Positions 50,062 through 58,726 of a stretch of 64,000 bases of DNA are shown here, one piece after another. The notes below the pieces were generated by a model that saw only the letters and a program-made list of their open reading frames with translations, did no database searches and had not been told where the DNA came from. The position numbers were made by a program, and so were the translations under genes. The DNA comes from Cellvibrionaceae bacterium (lineage in GTDB: Bacteria > Pseudomonadota > Gammaproteobacteria > Pseudomonadales > Cellvibrionaceae), in the NCBI GenBank assembly GCA_021151695.1, contig JAGKWU010000002.1:124001-188000 (forward strand), given 5' to 3'. Each line of letters begins with the position of its first letter. Position 1 is the stretch's first letter.

Positions 50062-51243
50062 ATGACTGCGACTATTAGCTCAAATCCAGGTAAAGCTGCC
50101 GTTGTATCTCCCGATTCCGGCTTAAGCAAAGTCAGCAGTTCCAAGGCGAAAGAAGTGGCACCGGGCAATGCGCCCGAAATTATCAATAAAACCCCGACGA
50201 CTAAGATATCCAGCACTCCGGCGGCGGTGGTGTCCCTCGGAAACAGCAAATCTGCCGGTTTGGATTTGTATCAAAAAAACGGCAGCCTGGAAAAATCCGA
50301 CAAAAAGACAACAGATTCCAAGGCGCCAGAAACTAAAACCCCTGAGGTAAAAGTTTCTGTAAAAGACAAAGAAGCTGATGTGAAGAAAACAGCTGTAAAA
50401 GAAGCAGTTGTAAAAGACAGCAACGAAAAAAAGGAGCAAACGGTTAAAAAAACCGAGCCCGAAAAAAACAATCCATCGGTCAATACCAAAGAAAAAACCT
50501 CAAGCGAGCTGAAATCTGAAAAAGAAAAGCCGACAAAAGAGGTTAAAACTGAAGTGAAAAAAGACACTAAAGTTGAAGCCAAAACCAGTAAGAAATCTGC
50601 AGATCCAGCTCCGGATGAATCCGGTGATTTTGTGGCAGGCAAAGGCGATGTCGTAGTAGATGTGAAAGCATCGGAATCCGGTTATGACAACCGTATTTTT
50701 TATTCTACCGATAATTTTAAAACCAAAAACTACATAGGCACAGATAATCAAACCGGCTCGGTAAACCTGGGTAAGTTTAAAGAAGGCACTAAAATCCAGT
50801 TTGGTATAGATAATGGTGTCGGGCAATTTTTTAAAAGCGGAGCCGCCTCTGGAAACCTGGATAACATCGCTCATGCCAAAGTGACCAAAACGGCCGATGG
50901 CACAGAGTTTGGTTTTGAGGATTTAGTGGGCGGTGGTGATAATGATTTTAATGATGCCATTATCAATGTGCGCAATATCGCGACAGCGGATAAAAAGCCT
51001 GGGGTGAGTGCGCCTGAGGTAAGTACGCCTGAGGTTACAACCAAAACGGTTAAAGAAAAAACCAATACCAATCGCTCAGGGCTGGGCGATGGTACCAATC
51101 CGGGGCGAGGCGCTGGTACTAGCAATGCGACTAACCAGGGCACCAATAATCCCGGCGCTATTAATTCGGTGACCAAGCTGAGTAAGGCCAGCGCTTATAC
51201 CACTAAAGCGGTAGTGGAAAGCCAACTGAAAGTTGCTGTTTAG
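50062..51243 (+). CDS. lysine-rich DUF4114-domain protein
   Basis: From the ATG at 50062 (AGAGGA upstream) the protein has 393 residues. Residues about 75-190 are a Lys/Glu/Thr/Val repeat-like stretch (V-K-K-T-A-V-K-E-A-V-V-K-D). A DUF4114 domain follows (about residues 195-310), with F-G-F-E-D-L-V-G-G-G-D-N-D-F-N-D-A-I-I, an Asp/Gly-rich calcium-type loop. The C-terminus is Thr/Asn/Gly rich. There is no Sec signal, so secretion by a type I system is possible but unproven. The candidate riboswitch upstream suggests a biofilm or surface role. Confidence 0.8.
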   Translation: MTATISSNPGKAAVVSPDSGLSKVSSSKAKEVAPGNAPEIINKTPTTKISSTPAAVVSLGNSKSAGLDLYQKNGSLEKSDKKTTDSKAPETKTPEVKVSVKDKEADVKKTAVKEAVVKDSNEKKEQTVKKTEPEKNNPSVNTKEKTSSELKSEKEKPTKEVKTEVKKDTKVEAKTSKKSADPAPDESGDFVAGKGDVVVDVKASESGYDNRIFYSTDNFKTKNYIGTDNQTGSVNLGKFKEGTKIQFGIDNGVGQFFKSGAASGNLDNIAHAKVTKTADGTEFGFEDLVGGGDNDFNDAIINVRNIATADKKPGVSAPEVSTPEVTTKTVKEKTNTNRSGLGDGTNPGRGAGTSNATNQGTNNPGAINSVTKLSKASAYTTKAVVESQLKVAV

Positions 51244-51266
51244 CCTGGCTATTGCCAGGCTTTCTC
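51242..51266 (+). terminator. terminator after the DUF4114 gene
   Basis: Arms AGCCTGGC / GCCAGGCT with a TATT loop, followed by TTCTC, overlap the stop codon of the DUF4114 gene. Confidence 0.65.
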
Positions 51267-51293
51267 CCAGTCTTCCCCAAGCCTTCCTCGAAC

Positions 51294-51716
51294 TCATTTA
51301 TCCGCAAGTTTGTTGCGCAGCTGTTGATCGCGCGCAGCAATTTCCGGTGTAACCGCATCGCCAAAATCTTCCAGTTCGTACACGGGGCGAATATCTATAT
51401 CTGAATCTTCCAGCATGGGGTTGGGGCAGCGTTTTACCCACTCTATCGCTTCCTCCATGGATTTAACCTGCCACATCCAGAAGCCTGCGATCAGCTCTTT
51501 GGTCTCGGTAAAGGGGCCGTCAGTAACTATGCGCTCCTTACCCGAAAAATGCACACGTACAGCTTTGGAGCTGGGTTGCAGGCCATCGCCAGATAGCATA
51601 ATACCGGCGTTTACCAGCTCTTCATTGTATTTGCCCATGGCTTCCAGCAACTCAGTGCCGGGCATGATGGCGGCTTCAGAACTCGGTGTAGCTTTTACAC
51701 AAACCATAACTTTCAT
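51294..51716 (-). CDS. YciI-like DGPF-domain protein
   Basis: The 140-residue protein carries the family tag T-D-G-P-F-T-E-T-K-E-L-I-A-G-F-W (about residues 64-79), variant of D-G-P-F-A-E-T-K. It opens with M-K-V-M-V-C-V-K-A-T and has L-S-G-D-G-L-Q-P-S-S before the tag. DGPF/YCII proteins are small ferredoxin-like-fold dimers, often encoded near ECF sigma factors; none is adjacent here. Function unknown. It converges on the DUF4114 gene. Confidence 0.88.
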   Translation of the reverse strand: MKVMVCVKATPSSEAAIMPGTELLEAMGKYNEELVNAGIMLSGDGLQPSSKAVRVHFSGKERIVTDGPFTETKELIAGFWMWQVKSMEEAIEWVKRCPNPMLEDSDIDIRPVYELEDFGDAVTPEIAARDQQLRNKLADK

Positions 51717-51966
51717 GGGTAGATCCTCTTATGTGTGAATGAAAAAGATGTGAATAAAATAATTCAGGCCAAGGTGATCAGGGGGTAACGGTCAGCATAA
51801 ACCCTGTTTTCATTAAATAGTCGAGCGCGAAACCGACTTTTCGACAAATGGGTCAAAAATATTTTCACTTTTTAACTTCCGCGCCTAATGCGTGTTATCG
51901 AACATAAAACAACCAGTGCCAACGGTAACATTTGTATAAGGTTTCGCTTGAGTAAAAGGGGGATTT

Positions 51967-53040
51967 ATGGCATTGGCACCGCGCATAGGGCAGGCTCCAC
52001 CTAAATTGGAGAGAGACGAGTTTGGTTGCCAGTTTCGCGACAGGTTTATTGATCCCGCTTTTGATAGTGTTCGCAGTGAGTTAATTAAGGTTGAGGAAAT
52101 TGCCTGGGAAAACTATCGCCAAGGCCACAAGGCTCCGTTCAAAGAGAAAGCGGGGCCAGGCTTTGCGAATCCGGATTATGATCTCTCTTCCGAGTGGCGA
52201 GCTACCAGCCAAAAATTGGCTTTAGCAGAATTAAATCAAAAAGACCCAGCATCACCGTCGCGCGCGTTGTTAATTTGCAGCTCGGCGCGTAACGATGGCT
52301 CATGTCCGAGCGAAATATCCAAAACCTGGCGCATGACACAAATGGCCCAGGAGATTTTGGCGCGAGAAAAAATCGCCGTGGATATCCTCGATTTAAGTCT
52401 GCTCACGTCAAGTTACGATAAACATATTCATCCGTGCAAAGGGTGTGTATCCACCGCAATGCCGCTTTGTCATTGGCCCTGTAGTTGTTATCCCAATCAT
52501 GCGCTGCAGCAAACTAATGATTGGATGGCAGAGATTTATGAGCGCTGGGTATCTGCGCACGGCGTTATTATTTTAACCCCCGTGTATTGGTATCAGGTGC
52601 CGAGTCCATTAAAACTGATGATGGATCGTTTGGTCTGCGCTGATGGTGGCAATCCGGACCCAACACTGACAGATGGTAAAGATCCTGAAAAAGCCAAGGT
52701 CATTGAGTTAGCCGGTTGGAATTATCCCAAACATTTGGCGGGTCGTACTTATGGTTTGGTGGTGCACGGTGATGTAGCAGGGATAGAAAGTGTCAGGCGC
52801 AGTTTGTCTGACTGGCTGGATTGGATGGGGCTGATTGACGCTGGCCCAAGTGCGCGTTTGGACAGGTATATTGGCTATTACGAATCTTACGCACAAAGCC
52901 ATGAGGTGTTTGATCAGGATAATGCATTGCATGAAGAAGTACGAAATGTTGCGAGAGCAGTCGCAATGGCGATTAAAAAATTGCGCAGCGGATTTTTACA
53001 TAATGCAGATGAAAATTTGCGCAAACCACGGACAAAATAA
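51967..53040 (+). CDS. flavodoxin-fold NAD(P)H-dependent FMN reductase-like protein
   Basis: The 357-residue protein has a roughly 90-residue N-terminal extension, then a flavodoxin-like domain: A-L-L-I-C-S-S-A-R-N-D-G-S-C (phosphate-binding loop), a Cys-rich insert H-P-C-K-G-C-V-S-T-A and C-H-W-P-C-S-C-Y, then G-V-I-I-L-T-P-V-Y-W-Y-Q-V-P-S-P-L-K, the loop that contacts FMN in NADPH-dependent FMN reductases. The extra Cys residues and N-terminal region are unusual for the family. AGGGGGAT upstream supports the ATG. Confidence 0.82.
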   Translation: MALAPRIGQAPPKLERDEFGCQFRDRFIDPAFDSVRSELIKVEEIAWENYRQGHKAPFKEKAGPGFANPDYDLSSEWRATSQKLALAELNQKDPASPSRALLICSSARNDGSCPSEISKTWRMTQMAQEILAREKIAVDILDLSLLTSSYDKHIHPCKGCVSTAMPLCHWPCSCYPNHALQQTNDWMAEIYERWVSAHGVIILTPVYWYQVPSPLKLMMDRLVCADGGNPDPTLTDGKDPEKAKVIELAGWNYPKHLAGRTYGLVVHGDVAGIESVRRSLSDWLDWMGLIDAGPSARLDRYIGYYESYAQSHEVFDQDNALHEEVRNVARAVAMAIKKLRSGFLHNADENLRKPRTK

Positions 53041-53298
53041 AGCCACAGCATAAAAATCTATGTCGCTTGATGGTGATTGAAAAGTGATCTTTTTGCGTAA
53101 AATGCCTAACTGATTTTTTTAAATAGTTTTTATAACTTTCGTTTGCAAGTGATTTATTTGTTAAGTGATTCAGCACTATGTTGTTAACCATTTCACAAAC
53201 GCGAACTGTGCAACACAAGTATTCAGGTAGCGTTAATTGCCAAAGGGTTTACACTAAGCCATCTGCCACAAAAAGGCATTTTCAAGCGAGGTTAAGAT

Positions 53299-53838
53299 AT
53301 GAACAAATCAATGGTTATTGGCATAGTGCTGGGCGCTGGTGTTGCCACTGCAGGCGGTGCAATTGCCGGTTATCAATTATTGAAAGAGCCAACTCACGCT
53401 GATGTATTGCAAGCTGTGGCTATCACTAAAAAAGTAAAAGTTCCACACGAAGAGTGCCATGAGGAATCCGTTGTTCATCAGCGCCCCGTGAAAGATGAAA
53501 ACCGTGTTGCCGGTAAAGCAATAGGTGCGGTGTTGGGTGGCGTATTAGGGCATCAGGTTGGTGGCGGTAACGGTAAAAAAGTCGCCACAGTGGCCGGCGC
53601 GGTAGCCGGTGGTTACGCAGGTGACCGCGTTCAAGACAACATGCAGAAAAAAGATACCTACACCACTGTTGAGAACGTCTGCAAAACAACCTATGAGTCT
53701 CGCGATGATATTCAAGGTTACGACGTTACCTATCGCTTAAAAGGTAAAGAAGCTGTTGTCAGAATGCCTTACGATCCAGGCCATGAAATCCCTGTTAAAA
53801 ATGGCGAACTGGTAATTGATGCGCCGGATAAGAAATAA
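53299..53838 (+). CDS. glycine-zipper 2TM protein (17 kDa surface antigen-like)
   Basis: The 179-residue product begins with a hydrophobic Gly/Ala-rich segment (G-I-V-L-G-A-G-V-A-T-A-G-G-A-I-A-G), probably an anchor or uncleaved signal, and has a glycine zipper (A-I-G-A-V-L-G-G-V-L-G-H-Q-V-G-G-G, then V-A-G-A-V-A-G-G-Y-A-G-D) at about residues 75-110. The C-terminal part has V-E-N-V-C-K-T-T-Y and Y-D-V-T-Y-R-L-K-G. Such proteins lie in the envelope, some as lipoproteins; here no lipobox is seen. GAGGTTAAG precedes the ATG. Confidence 0.85.
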   Translation: MNKSMVIGIVLGAGVATAGGAIAGYQLLKEPTHADVLQAVAITKKVKVPHEECHEESVVHQRPVKDENRVAGKAIGAVLGGVLGHQVGGGNGKKVATVAGAVAGGYAGDRVQDNMQKKDTYTTVENVCKTTYESRDDIQGYDVTYRLKGKEAVVRMPYDPGHEIPVKNGELVIDAPDKK

Positions 53839-53846
53839 ATCCCTAC

Positions 53847-53878
53847 AATTGCCGGGGCTTTGCCCCGGCAATTTTTTT
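53847..53878 (+). terminator. rho-independent terminator after the glycine-zipper gene
   Basis: Arms TTGCCGGGGC / GCCCCGGCAA with a TTT loop, followed by a seven-T tract. Confidence 0.92.
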
Positions 53879-54122
53879 CCCCTCTAAGCAGATTCTCTTG
53901 GTTGATTGCCGTTGCAATAAACATTTGTCACATCTCCCGTTAAATATTTTTTTACTCTCCCATTTAAATCCTTGAAGCCCAGCCTGATAATCCGTTGTCT
54001 GCGGTGATGGCCTGGTCGTGCCGCGGTGTGGTTTATTTATCCTCCTATTATCCAGTTCCTATTTATCGAACCGCGATTGAGTGAGCTTCGGTTTATTGGA
54101 CCTCTGCAACCAAGGACTGTCT

Positions 54123-55085
54123 ATGAAAAATTTTTCTTTCAAAAAAATCACTATGGCACTGGCTATTGCCGGTGTTGCATTGTCCAGCGCGACGGCTATG
54201 GCAACAGCTCCTTTGGCCAAGACGTCAACGCCCGGTTTTCATCGCATTATGCTCGGCGCATTTGAAGTGACCGCCATCAGCGACGGGACTGTGGATTTGC
54301 CCGTTGAAAAACTATTGGTCAACCCCGTGCCTAAAACAGAAAAATCATTGGCAAACGTATTTTTGAAAACACCCGTTGAAACCTCAGTGAATAGTTATTT
54401 GATTAATACGGGTAGCAAATTGGTGTTGGTCGATGCCGGTGCTGGTAGTTTGTTTGGTCCCACTCTCGGCAAGCTGGTTGCCAATATCAAAGCGGCAGGT
54501 TACGAGCCTGCGCAAATTGATGAAATTTATATTACCCATTTGCATCCAGATCATGTCGGTGGTGTAACTGCCAATGGTGCCCAGCTTTTCCCCAATGCTG
54601 TAGTTCGTGCTGATAAACGTGATGCCGACTATTGGTTGAGCCAGGCTAATCAGGATAAGGCTAGCGAAGATTTAAAAGGTATGTTCAAAGGCGCAGTTGC
54701 CTCTCTAACACCTTATGTCACGGCGAAAAAATTTGTCCCTTTTGACGGCGCAACAGAATTGGTTCCCGGTATTAAATCCTATCCCACCTATGGACACACG
54801 GAAGGTCACACCGTTTATGTAGTGGAAAGCCAGGGACAAAAATTATTCCTGATTGGCGATTTGATCCACGTGGGTGCCGTACAGTTTGAACATCCTGAAG
54901 TGACCATCGCCTTTGATACCAACCAAAAGCTGGCAGCGGAACAGCGTGAAAAAATCTTTACCGAAGCTGCAAAAGACGGCGTGCTGGTAGGTGCTGCCCA
55001 TCTTCAATTCCCAGGCCTTGGTCATCTGCATAAAGATAAAAAGGCTTATGAGTGGGTTCCGGTAAATTACACCCAGTTACGTTAA
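54123..55085 (+). CDS. periplasmic metallo-beta-lactamase-fold hydrolase
   Basis: From the ATG at 54123 (AAGGA upstream) the protein has 320 residues with a signal peptide (about residues 1-27, ending A-T-A-M-A). The metal motif I-T-H-L-H-P-D-H-V-G-G (H139, H141, D143, H144) is intact, followed by a later His in G-H-T-E-G-H-T and Asp in L-I-G-D-L-I-H. This is the lactonase/AttM-like branch of MBL hydrolases; a role in lactone breakdown, such as quorum signal quenching, is possible but other esters are equally open. Confidence 0.88.
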   Translation: MKNFSFKKITMALAIAGVALSSATAMATAPLAKTSTPGFHRIMLGAFEVTAISDGTVDLPVEKLLVNPVPKTEKSLANVFLKTPVETSVNSYLINTGSKLVLVDAGAGSLFGPTLGKLVANIKAAGYEPAQIDEIYITHLHPDHVGGVTANGAQLFPNAVVRADKRDADYWLSQANQDKASEDLKGMFKGAVASLTPYVTAKKFVPFDGATELVPGIKSYPTYGHTEGHTVYVVESQGQKLFLIGDLIHVGAVQFEHPEVTIAFDTNQKLAAEQREKIFTEAAKDGVLVGAAHLQFPGLGHLHKDKKAYEWVPVNYTQLR

Positions 55086-55113
55086 TGGGTTAGCTCGTTG
55101 AGGGATGCATGAG

Positions 55114-55140
55114 TTGCGGGCCTGTTAATCAGGCCCGCAA
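55114..55140. terminator. bidirectional terminator hairpin
   Basis: Perfect 11-bp arms TTGCGGGCCTG / CAGGCCCGCAA around TTAAT, then TAGTTTT. It lies between the MBL gene and the 3' end of the converging kinase gene, overlapping the latter's stop. Confidence 0.8.
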
Positions 55141-56877
55141 TAGTTTTACCGTCAGGAAAAAAGCAAAGGCAGTCATAGCCAGCGCAACAGATTTCCAGAA
55201 AAGGATCGGGTTTCGCTCCAATAAAGGCGGCTTACCGCGATGCAAAAATTCTTCATTCGGATTGCGTAACTCGTAGATAAATTCAGTCACTTCACTATAG
55301 CGTTTGTAGGGATCAGGTTGCAGTGCTTTGCGCAACGCGCCATCAACCCATAAGGGGACATCCCGGTTGTATAGCAGAGCAGATTTGTAAACCAATTTAT
55401 ATTGCTGGTTGCGAGTTTTTGCCTTTGCAACTTCAGCTCCATAGGGCAAATGTCCCGTTAACATTTGATAAGTGATAACGGCTAGCGAAAAAATATCGCC
55501 ACGTTGATTCCCTGTCTCGCCGATAAAATATTCCGGCGCCATGTATTGCACGGTGCCTAATACATTATTGTGCTCCAATGGCGAATCCATTTCGGCGATA
55601 CCAGCGACTTTGGTGGAGCCAAAATCTATCAGCGTCACAGTATCTGTGTTATCCACCATAATGTTTTCCGGCCGTATATCCTGGTGCACCATTTCCAGCC
55701 GATGAAAAGCTTGTAAACCTTTTGCAATTTGTTCTACCAGGGCACGTACGCTTTCAAGGTCTGGTTTTGGGTTGTCGATCATCCATTGGCGCAGCGTTTG
55801 CCCTTCAACATAATCGGCAACTGTATAAAAATAATGGCGTTTGCGATTGGGAAATGCGGCCTTGAGTACGTGAGGGTTGTTGATGCGTTTGGCTATCCAT
55901 TCTTCCATTAAAAAACGTTCGAGGTGTGCGGCATTCTGCTGTAAATCGACGGAGGGGATTTTGATAACGACGCGTTTATCGGTGGTTTCGTCGGTGGCGA
56001 GATAGACATGGCTGCGACTACTGGCGTGTATTTCGCGCACAATTTTGTAACCATCAAATCTCATGCGTGCTTCTAACAATGGCGGGAAGGGCAGTTCTGT
56101 CAGTTGCTGATAGATTTCCCGTGCATTTTGTTGCGGTAATTTTTTTACATGCAGTATTTGTGCGGTGAGGTTGTCCGGGCTGCCGTTCGCCAAGGCTTTC
56201 TCCGCAATCAGTTGTGCGGCTGTATCCAGATTTTCGCGATGTTGCTGTATGCAATCGCACACGAAGTCGGCAGTGACATATTCGTACACACCGTCAGTCG
56301 CCAGAAAGAATATATCGCCTTCAGCTAATTGGAGTGCGCGATAATCAATTTCCAATTGCGCATTAACACCCAGCGCGCGGCTTAAATAACTCTGGCCTTC
56401 AGCCATACGCAGGCGGTGGTCATTGGTGAGTTGTTCGAGTTGACGGTCATGCAGGCGATAAATTCGCGAGTCACCGACATGGAATAAATGCGCTGTCGTA
56501 GATTTAATAATGAGTGCACTCAGTGTGCAAACGTAACCACGATCCTTCTCAAATCTGTAGCTGCTGTGCATAGTTTGCGCGTGCAGCCAGGAGTTGGTTG
56601 CCATCAGAACGCGCTGCGCGGATTTTTTAACTGACCAGGCATCCGAGGTGCAGAAATAATCTTCCAGAAAGCTTTTTATCGCAGTTTCACTGGCGATATG
56701 GCTGACATCACTGCTACTAATGCCATCGGCTATTGCGAGTGCCAGTCCTTTGGCACTGAGTTGTGGTTCGCGCGGCACAAATGCACCGCAGTGATCCTGA
56801 TTGTTGGCTTTGAGACCCTTATGGGAATATTGCCCAACTGCTACTTCCAACGTGGCGGTTTTGAAATAGTTGGGCAT
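55129..56877 (-). CDS. PP2C phosphatase-Ser/Thr kinase fusion protein
   Basis: The 582-residue protein joins a PP2C domain (about residues 10-245) to a Hanks-type kinase (about residues 270-545) and a C-terminal membrane anchor (about residues 560-580). PP2C metal motifs are N-Q-D-H and A-I-A-D-G-I-S, then F-H-V-G-D-S-R and F-L-A-T-D-G-V. Kinase motifs are V-V-I-K-I (ATP Lys), M-V-H-Q-D-I-R-P-E-N-I-M-V and L-I-D-F-G-S, with Q-D in place of the usual R-D. It starts 15 nt after the nitrite/formate channel stop, so it probably regulates that channel or nitrogen assimilation. Confidence 0.9.
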   Translation of the reverse strand: MPNYFKTATLEVAVGQYSHKGLKANNQDHCGAFVPREPQLSAKGLALAIADGISSSDVSHIASETAIKSFLEDYFCTSDAWSVKKSAQRVLMATNSWLHAQTMHSSYRFEKDRGYVCTLSALIIKSTTAHLFHVGDSRIYRLHDRQLEQLTNDHRLRMAEGQSYLSRALGVNAQLEIDYRALQLAEGDIFFLATDGVYEYVTADFVCDCIQQHRENLDTAAQLIAEKALANGSPDNLTAQILHVKKLPQQNAREIYQQLTELPFPPLLEARMRFDGYKIVREIHASSRSHVYLATDETTDKRVVIKIPSVDLQQNAAHLERFLMEEWIAKRINNPHVLKAAFPNRKRHYFYTVADYVEGQTLRQWMIDNPKPDLESVRALVEQIAKGLQAFHRLEMVHQDIRPENIMVDNTDTVTLIDFGSTKVAGIAEMDSPLEHNNVLGTVQYMAPEYFIGETGNQRGDIFSLAVITYQMLTGHLPYGAEVAKAKTRNQQYKLVYKSALLYNRDVPLWVDGALRKALQPDPYKRYSEVTEFIYELRNPNEEFLHRGKPPLLERNPILFWKSVALAMTAFAFFLTVKLLRA

Positions 56878-56892
56878 AGTCCTGAAAGATCC

Positions 56893-57705
56893 TTATACGA
56901 GGTTGCGTTTGGCGCCGGTTCTGACGTGAGTGGTGTAAAGCGTAAGGCCGGTGAGCGAAATGCCGCCGACAAGGTTGCCAATGACTACGGGTAATTCATT
57001 CCAGATAATGTAATCCATAATGGAAAATTTTCCGCCCATGATCAGTGCCGATGGAAACAAAAACATATTCACAATGGAATGCTCAAATGTCATCGCAAAA
57101 AACAACATGATTGGCATCCACATCGCAATAACTTTGCCGCTTACTGATGTGGAAATCATAGCGCCCACGACACCCAACGATACCATCCAGTTACACAGAA
57201 TCCCGCGAATGAAAATAGTCAGCATGCCGCCAGCGCCGTGCTCTTTGTAACCAATGGTACGTGCTTCGCCAATGCCGGCGATGGTTTTGCCAACGGGCGA
57301 AGGATCGGTTGTAAATCCGTAGGTAAAGACGATAGCCATAAGAACGGCAACGGTAAATGCACCAAGGAAGTTTCCAACAAAAACCAACCCCCAGTTTTTA
57401 AAGACTCCCCCAAGCGTAACGCCGGGGCGTTTGTCGAACAGTGCCAGGGGCGTTAGTACGAACACGCCTGTGAGCAGATCAAAGCCCATGAGATACAAAA
57501 TGCAAAAACCCACAGGAAAAAGTATGGCGCCCACTATGGGATAACCCGTTTGCTGTGAAACGGTGATCGCAAATACCGCTGCTATGGCAAGAATGGCGCC
57601 GGCCATGTAGGCACGAATCAAGGTGTCGCGTGTGGCCATGTAGATTTTTGATTCGCCGGCGTCGACCATTTTGGTGACAAATTCGGAAGGTACTAAATAA
57701 GACAT
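56893..57705 (-). CDS. formate/nitrite transporter (FNT family)
   Basis: The 270-residue channel has about six membrane segments with Gly/Ala packing typical of FocA/NirC. Marks include Y-M-A-T-R-D-T-L-I-R-A-Y-M-A-G-A-I, G-F-D-L-L-T-G-V-F, G-N-F-L-G-A-F, W-M-V-S-L-G-V, F-E-H-S-I-V-N-M-F (the central His of the selectivity filter) and V-I-G-N-L-V-G-G. Which anion it carries cannot be decided; the kinase-phosphatase partner next door recalls assimilatory nitrate/nitrite clusters. AAGGAAA lies upstream of the ATG. Confidence 0.88.
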   Translation of the reverse strand: MSYLVPSEFVTKMVDAGESKIYMATRDTLIRAYMAGAILAIAAVFAITVSQQTGYPIVGAILFPVGFCILYLMGFDLLTGVFVLTPLALFDKRPGVTLGGVFKNWGLVFVGNFLGAFTVAVLMAIVFTYGFTTDPSPVGKTIAGIGEARTIGYKEHGAGGMLTIFIRGILCNWMVSLGVVGAMISTSVSGKVIAMWMPIMLFFAMTFEHSIVNMFLFPSALIMGGKFSIMDYIIWNELPVVIGNLVGGISLTGLTLYTTHVRTGAKRNLV

Positions 57706-58162
57706 AAGTGATTTTCCTTAAAGATAATTTCACGAAAGAGCGCAAGCGTTGTCCTTTGCGCATCGCGTGCTTTTAGCAATTTTTACACCAAACTCGAAGA
57801 AATTGATAACTGGCTGATATATATAAAAATAACTAGAAAGCTGAGTATTTTTGCTTACGACAATTGTTAAATATCCCGTCAAAATGGCGGCGTAAAACAT
57901 CTTTTGACCGACGCCATTCAGTGCCTTATAACCAAAGTTTTTAATTTTTCTTGTCGTCAAATTCTTTTCTTTAATAGGCTGAAAATTATTCATTTTGACG
58001 CCAAATAAAGGCTAGAATGTCAGGAATGGTGGTTTTAGGCGACCAGTTGAAATACTGGTCAACAAGCTTGAGGCCTGATGTCCTTTCACACTACTCAAAG
58101 AGAAATTAAGGATCGTTTGCTTTTAACCTGAATTGGAACGTCCAATTTATTTAGGCGTTTTG
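57706..58162. other. 457-nt divergent regulatory region, FNT / DUF4142
   Basis: No convincing gene. On the minus strand GG-N10-GC in TTGGTGTAAAAATTGC (57776-57791) resembles a sigma-54 -24/-12 element about 60 nt before the FNT start. A hairpin GACCAGT-TGAAAT-ACTGGTC lies at 58041-58060, and AATTGGA-ACG-TCCAATT (58131-58147) is a perfect palindrome 16 nt before the DUF4142 start, a likely operator. Confidence 0.4.
57776..57791 (-). promoter_or_regulatory. weak sigma-54-like promoter before the FNT gene
   Basis: Read on the minus strand, TGGTGT-N5-TTGC keeps the GG and GC dinucleotides 10 nt apart as in sigma-54 promoters, but three positions of the -24 box differ from TGGCAC. Position fits the FNT-kinase unit. 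Tentative. Confidence 0.3.
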
Positions 58163-58720
58163 ATGAAATACCTATCCCTGTTGGGTGCTTTTTGTTTGGC
58201 TCTGACACCTTGCATCGCAAATGCGGCTGAGCCGATTTTTGATACACAAAAATTTATTGAAAGCGCAGCGGTGAAATCTATCGCTGAAATTGAAACCGCC
58301 AGGGTGGCCCTGCAGAAATCTCCCTCTGCAGAAGTGAAGGCTTATGCCGACGCTATGATCGTCGAGCAACAAGCCAATTTGAATAGCCTGCGCGAGCTGG
58401 CTGAAAAAGCGCATATTGCTATGGCAGGCGATGACCAGTTACGTCATAAAGCATGGTTTATCGTGCTTGAGCGTCGCGGTATGTCGTTTGATGCTTCCTA
58501 TGCAGACATGCGTGCGGCGGAGCGTAAAAAGACGGTGGATTTGTATCGTGCAGCCATATTGGCGAAAGATCCGGTAGTGTCTCCTTATGCGCAAGCGGAA
58601 TTGCCCGGGTTCATGCGTCAATTGCACCAGGCTCAACAGCTTGTAAAAACCTTTGGCAGCCAAACTGATGCAGATGTGCAATTGCAGGAAGAATCGCAAC
58701 TAACGATGAAGATGAAGTAA
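58163..58720 (+). CDS. DUF4142-domain periplasmic protein
   Basis: From the ATG at 58163 the product is 185 residues with a signal peptide (about residues 1-22, ending A-N-A-A). The mature part is helical: F-I-E-S-A-A-V-K-S-I-A-E-I-E-T-A-R, then V-K-A-Y-A-D-A-M-I-V-E-Q and the late Y-A-Q-A-E-L-P, matching the DUF4142 (ferritin-like helical bundle) pattern of outer-envelope proteins of unknown function. A perfect palindrome lies 16 nt before the start. Confidence 0.82.
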   Translation: MKYLSLLGAFCLALTPCIANAAEPIFDTQKFIESAAVKSIAEIETARVALQKSPSAEVKAYADAMIVEQQANLNSLRELAEKAHIAMAGDDQLRHKAWFIVLERRGMSFDASYADMRAAERKKTVDLYRAAILAKDPVVSPYAQAELPGFMRQLHQAQQLVKTFGSQTDADVQLQEESQLTMKMK

Positions 58721-58726
58721 TTCCAC

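Noticed and set aside
57730..57993. Minus-strand ORF of 87 aa before the FNT gene
   Set aside because: Low-complexity translation in the probable promoter region; the FNT gene has its own strong start 25 nt downstream.
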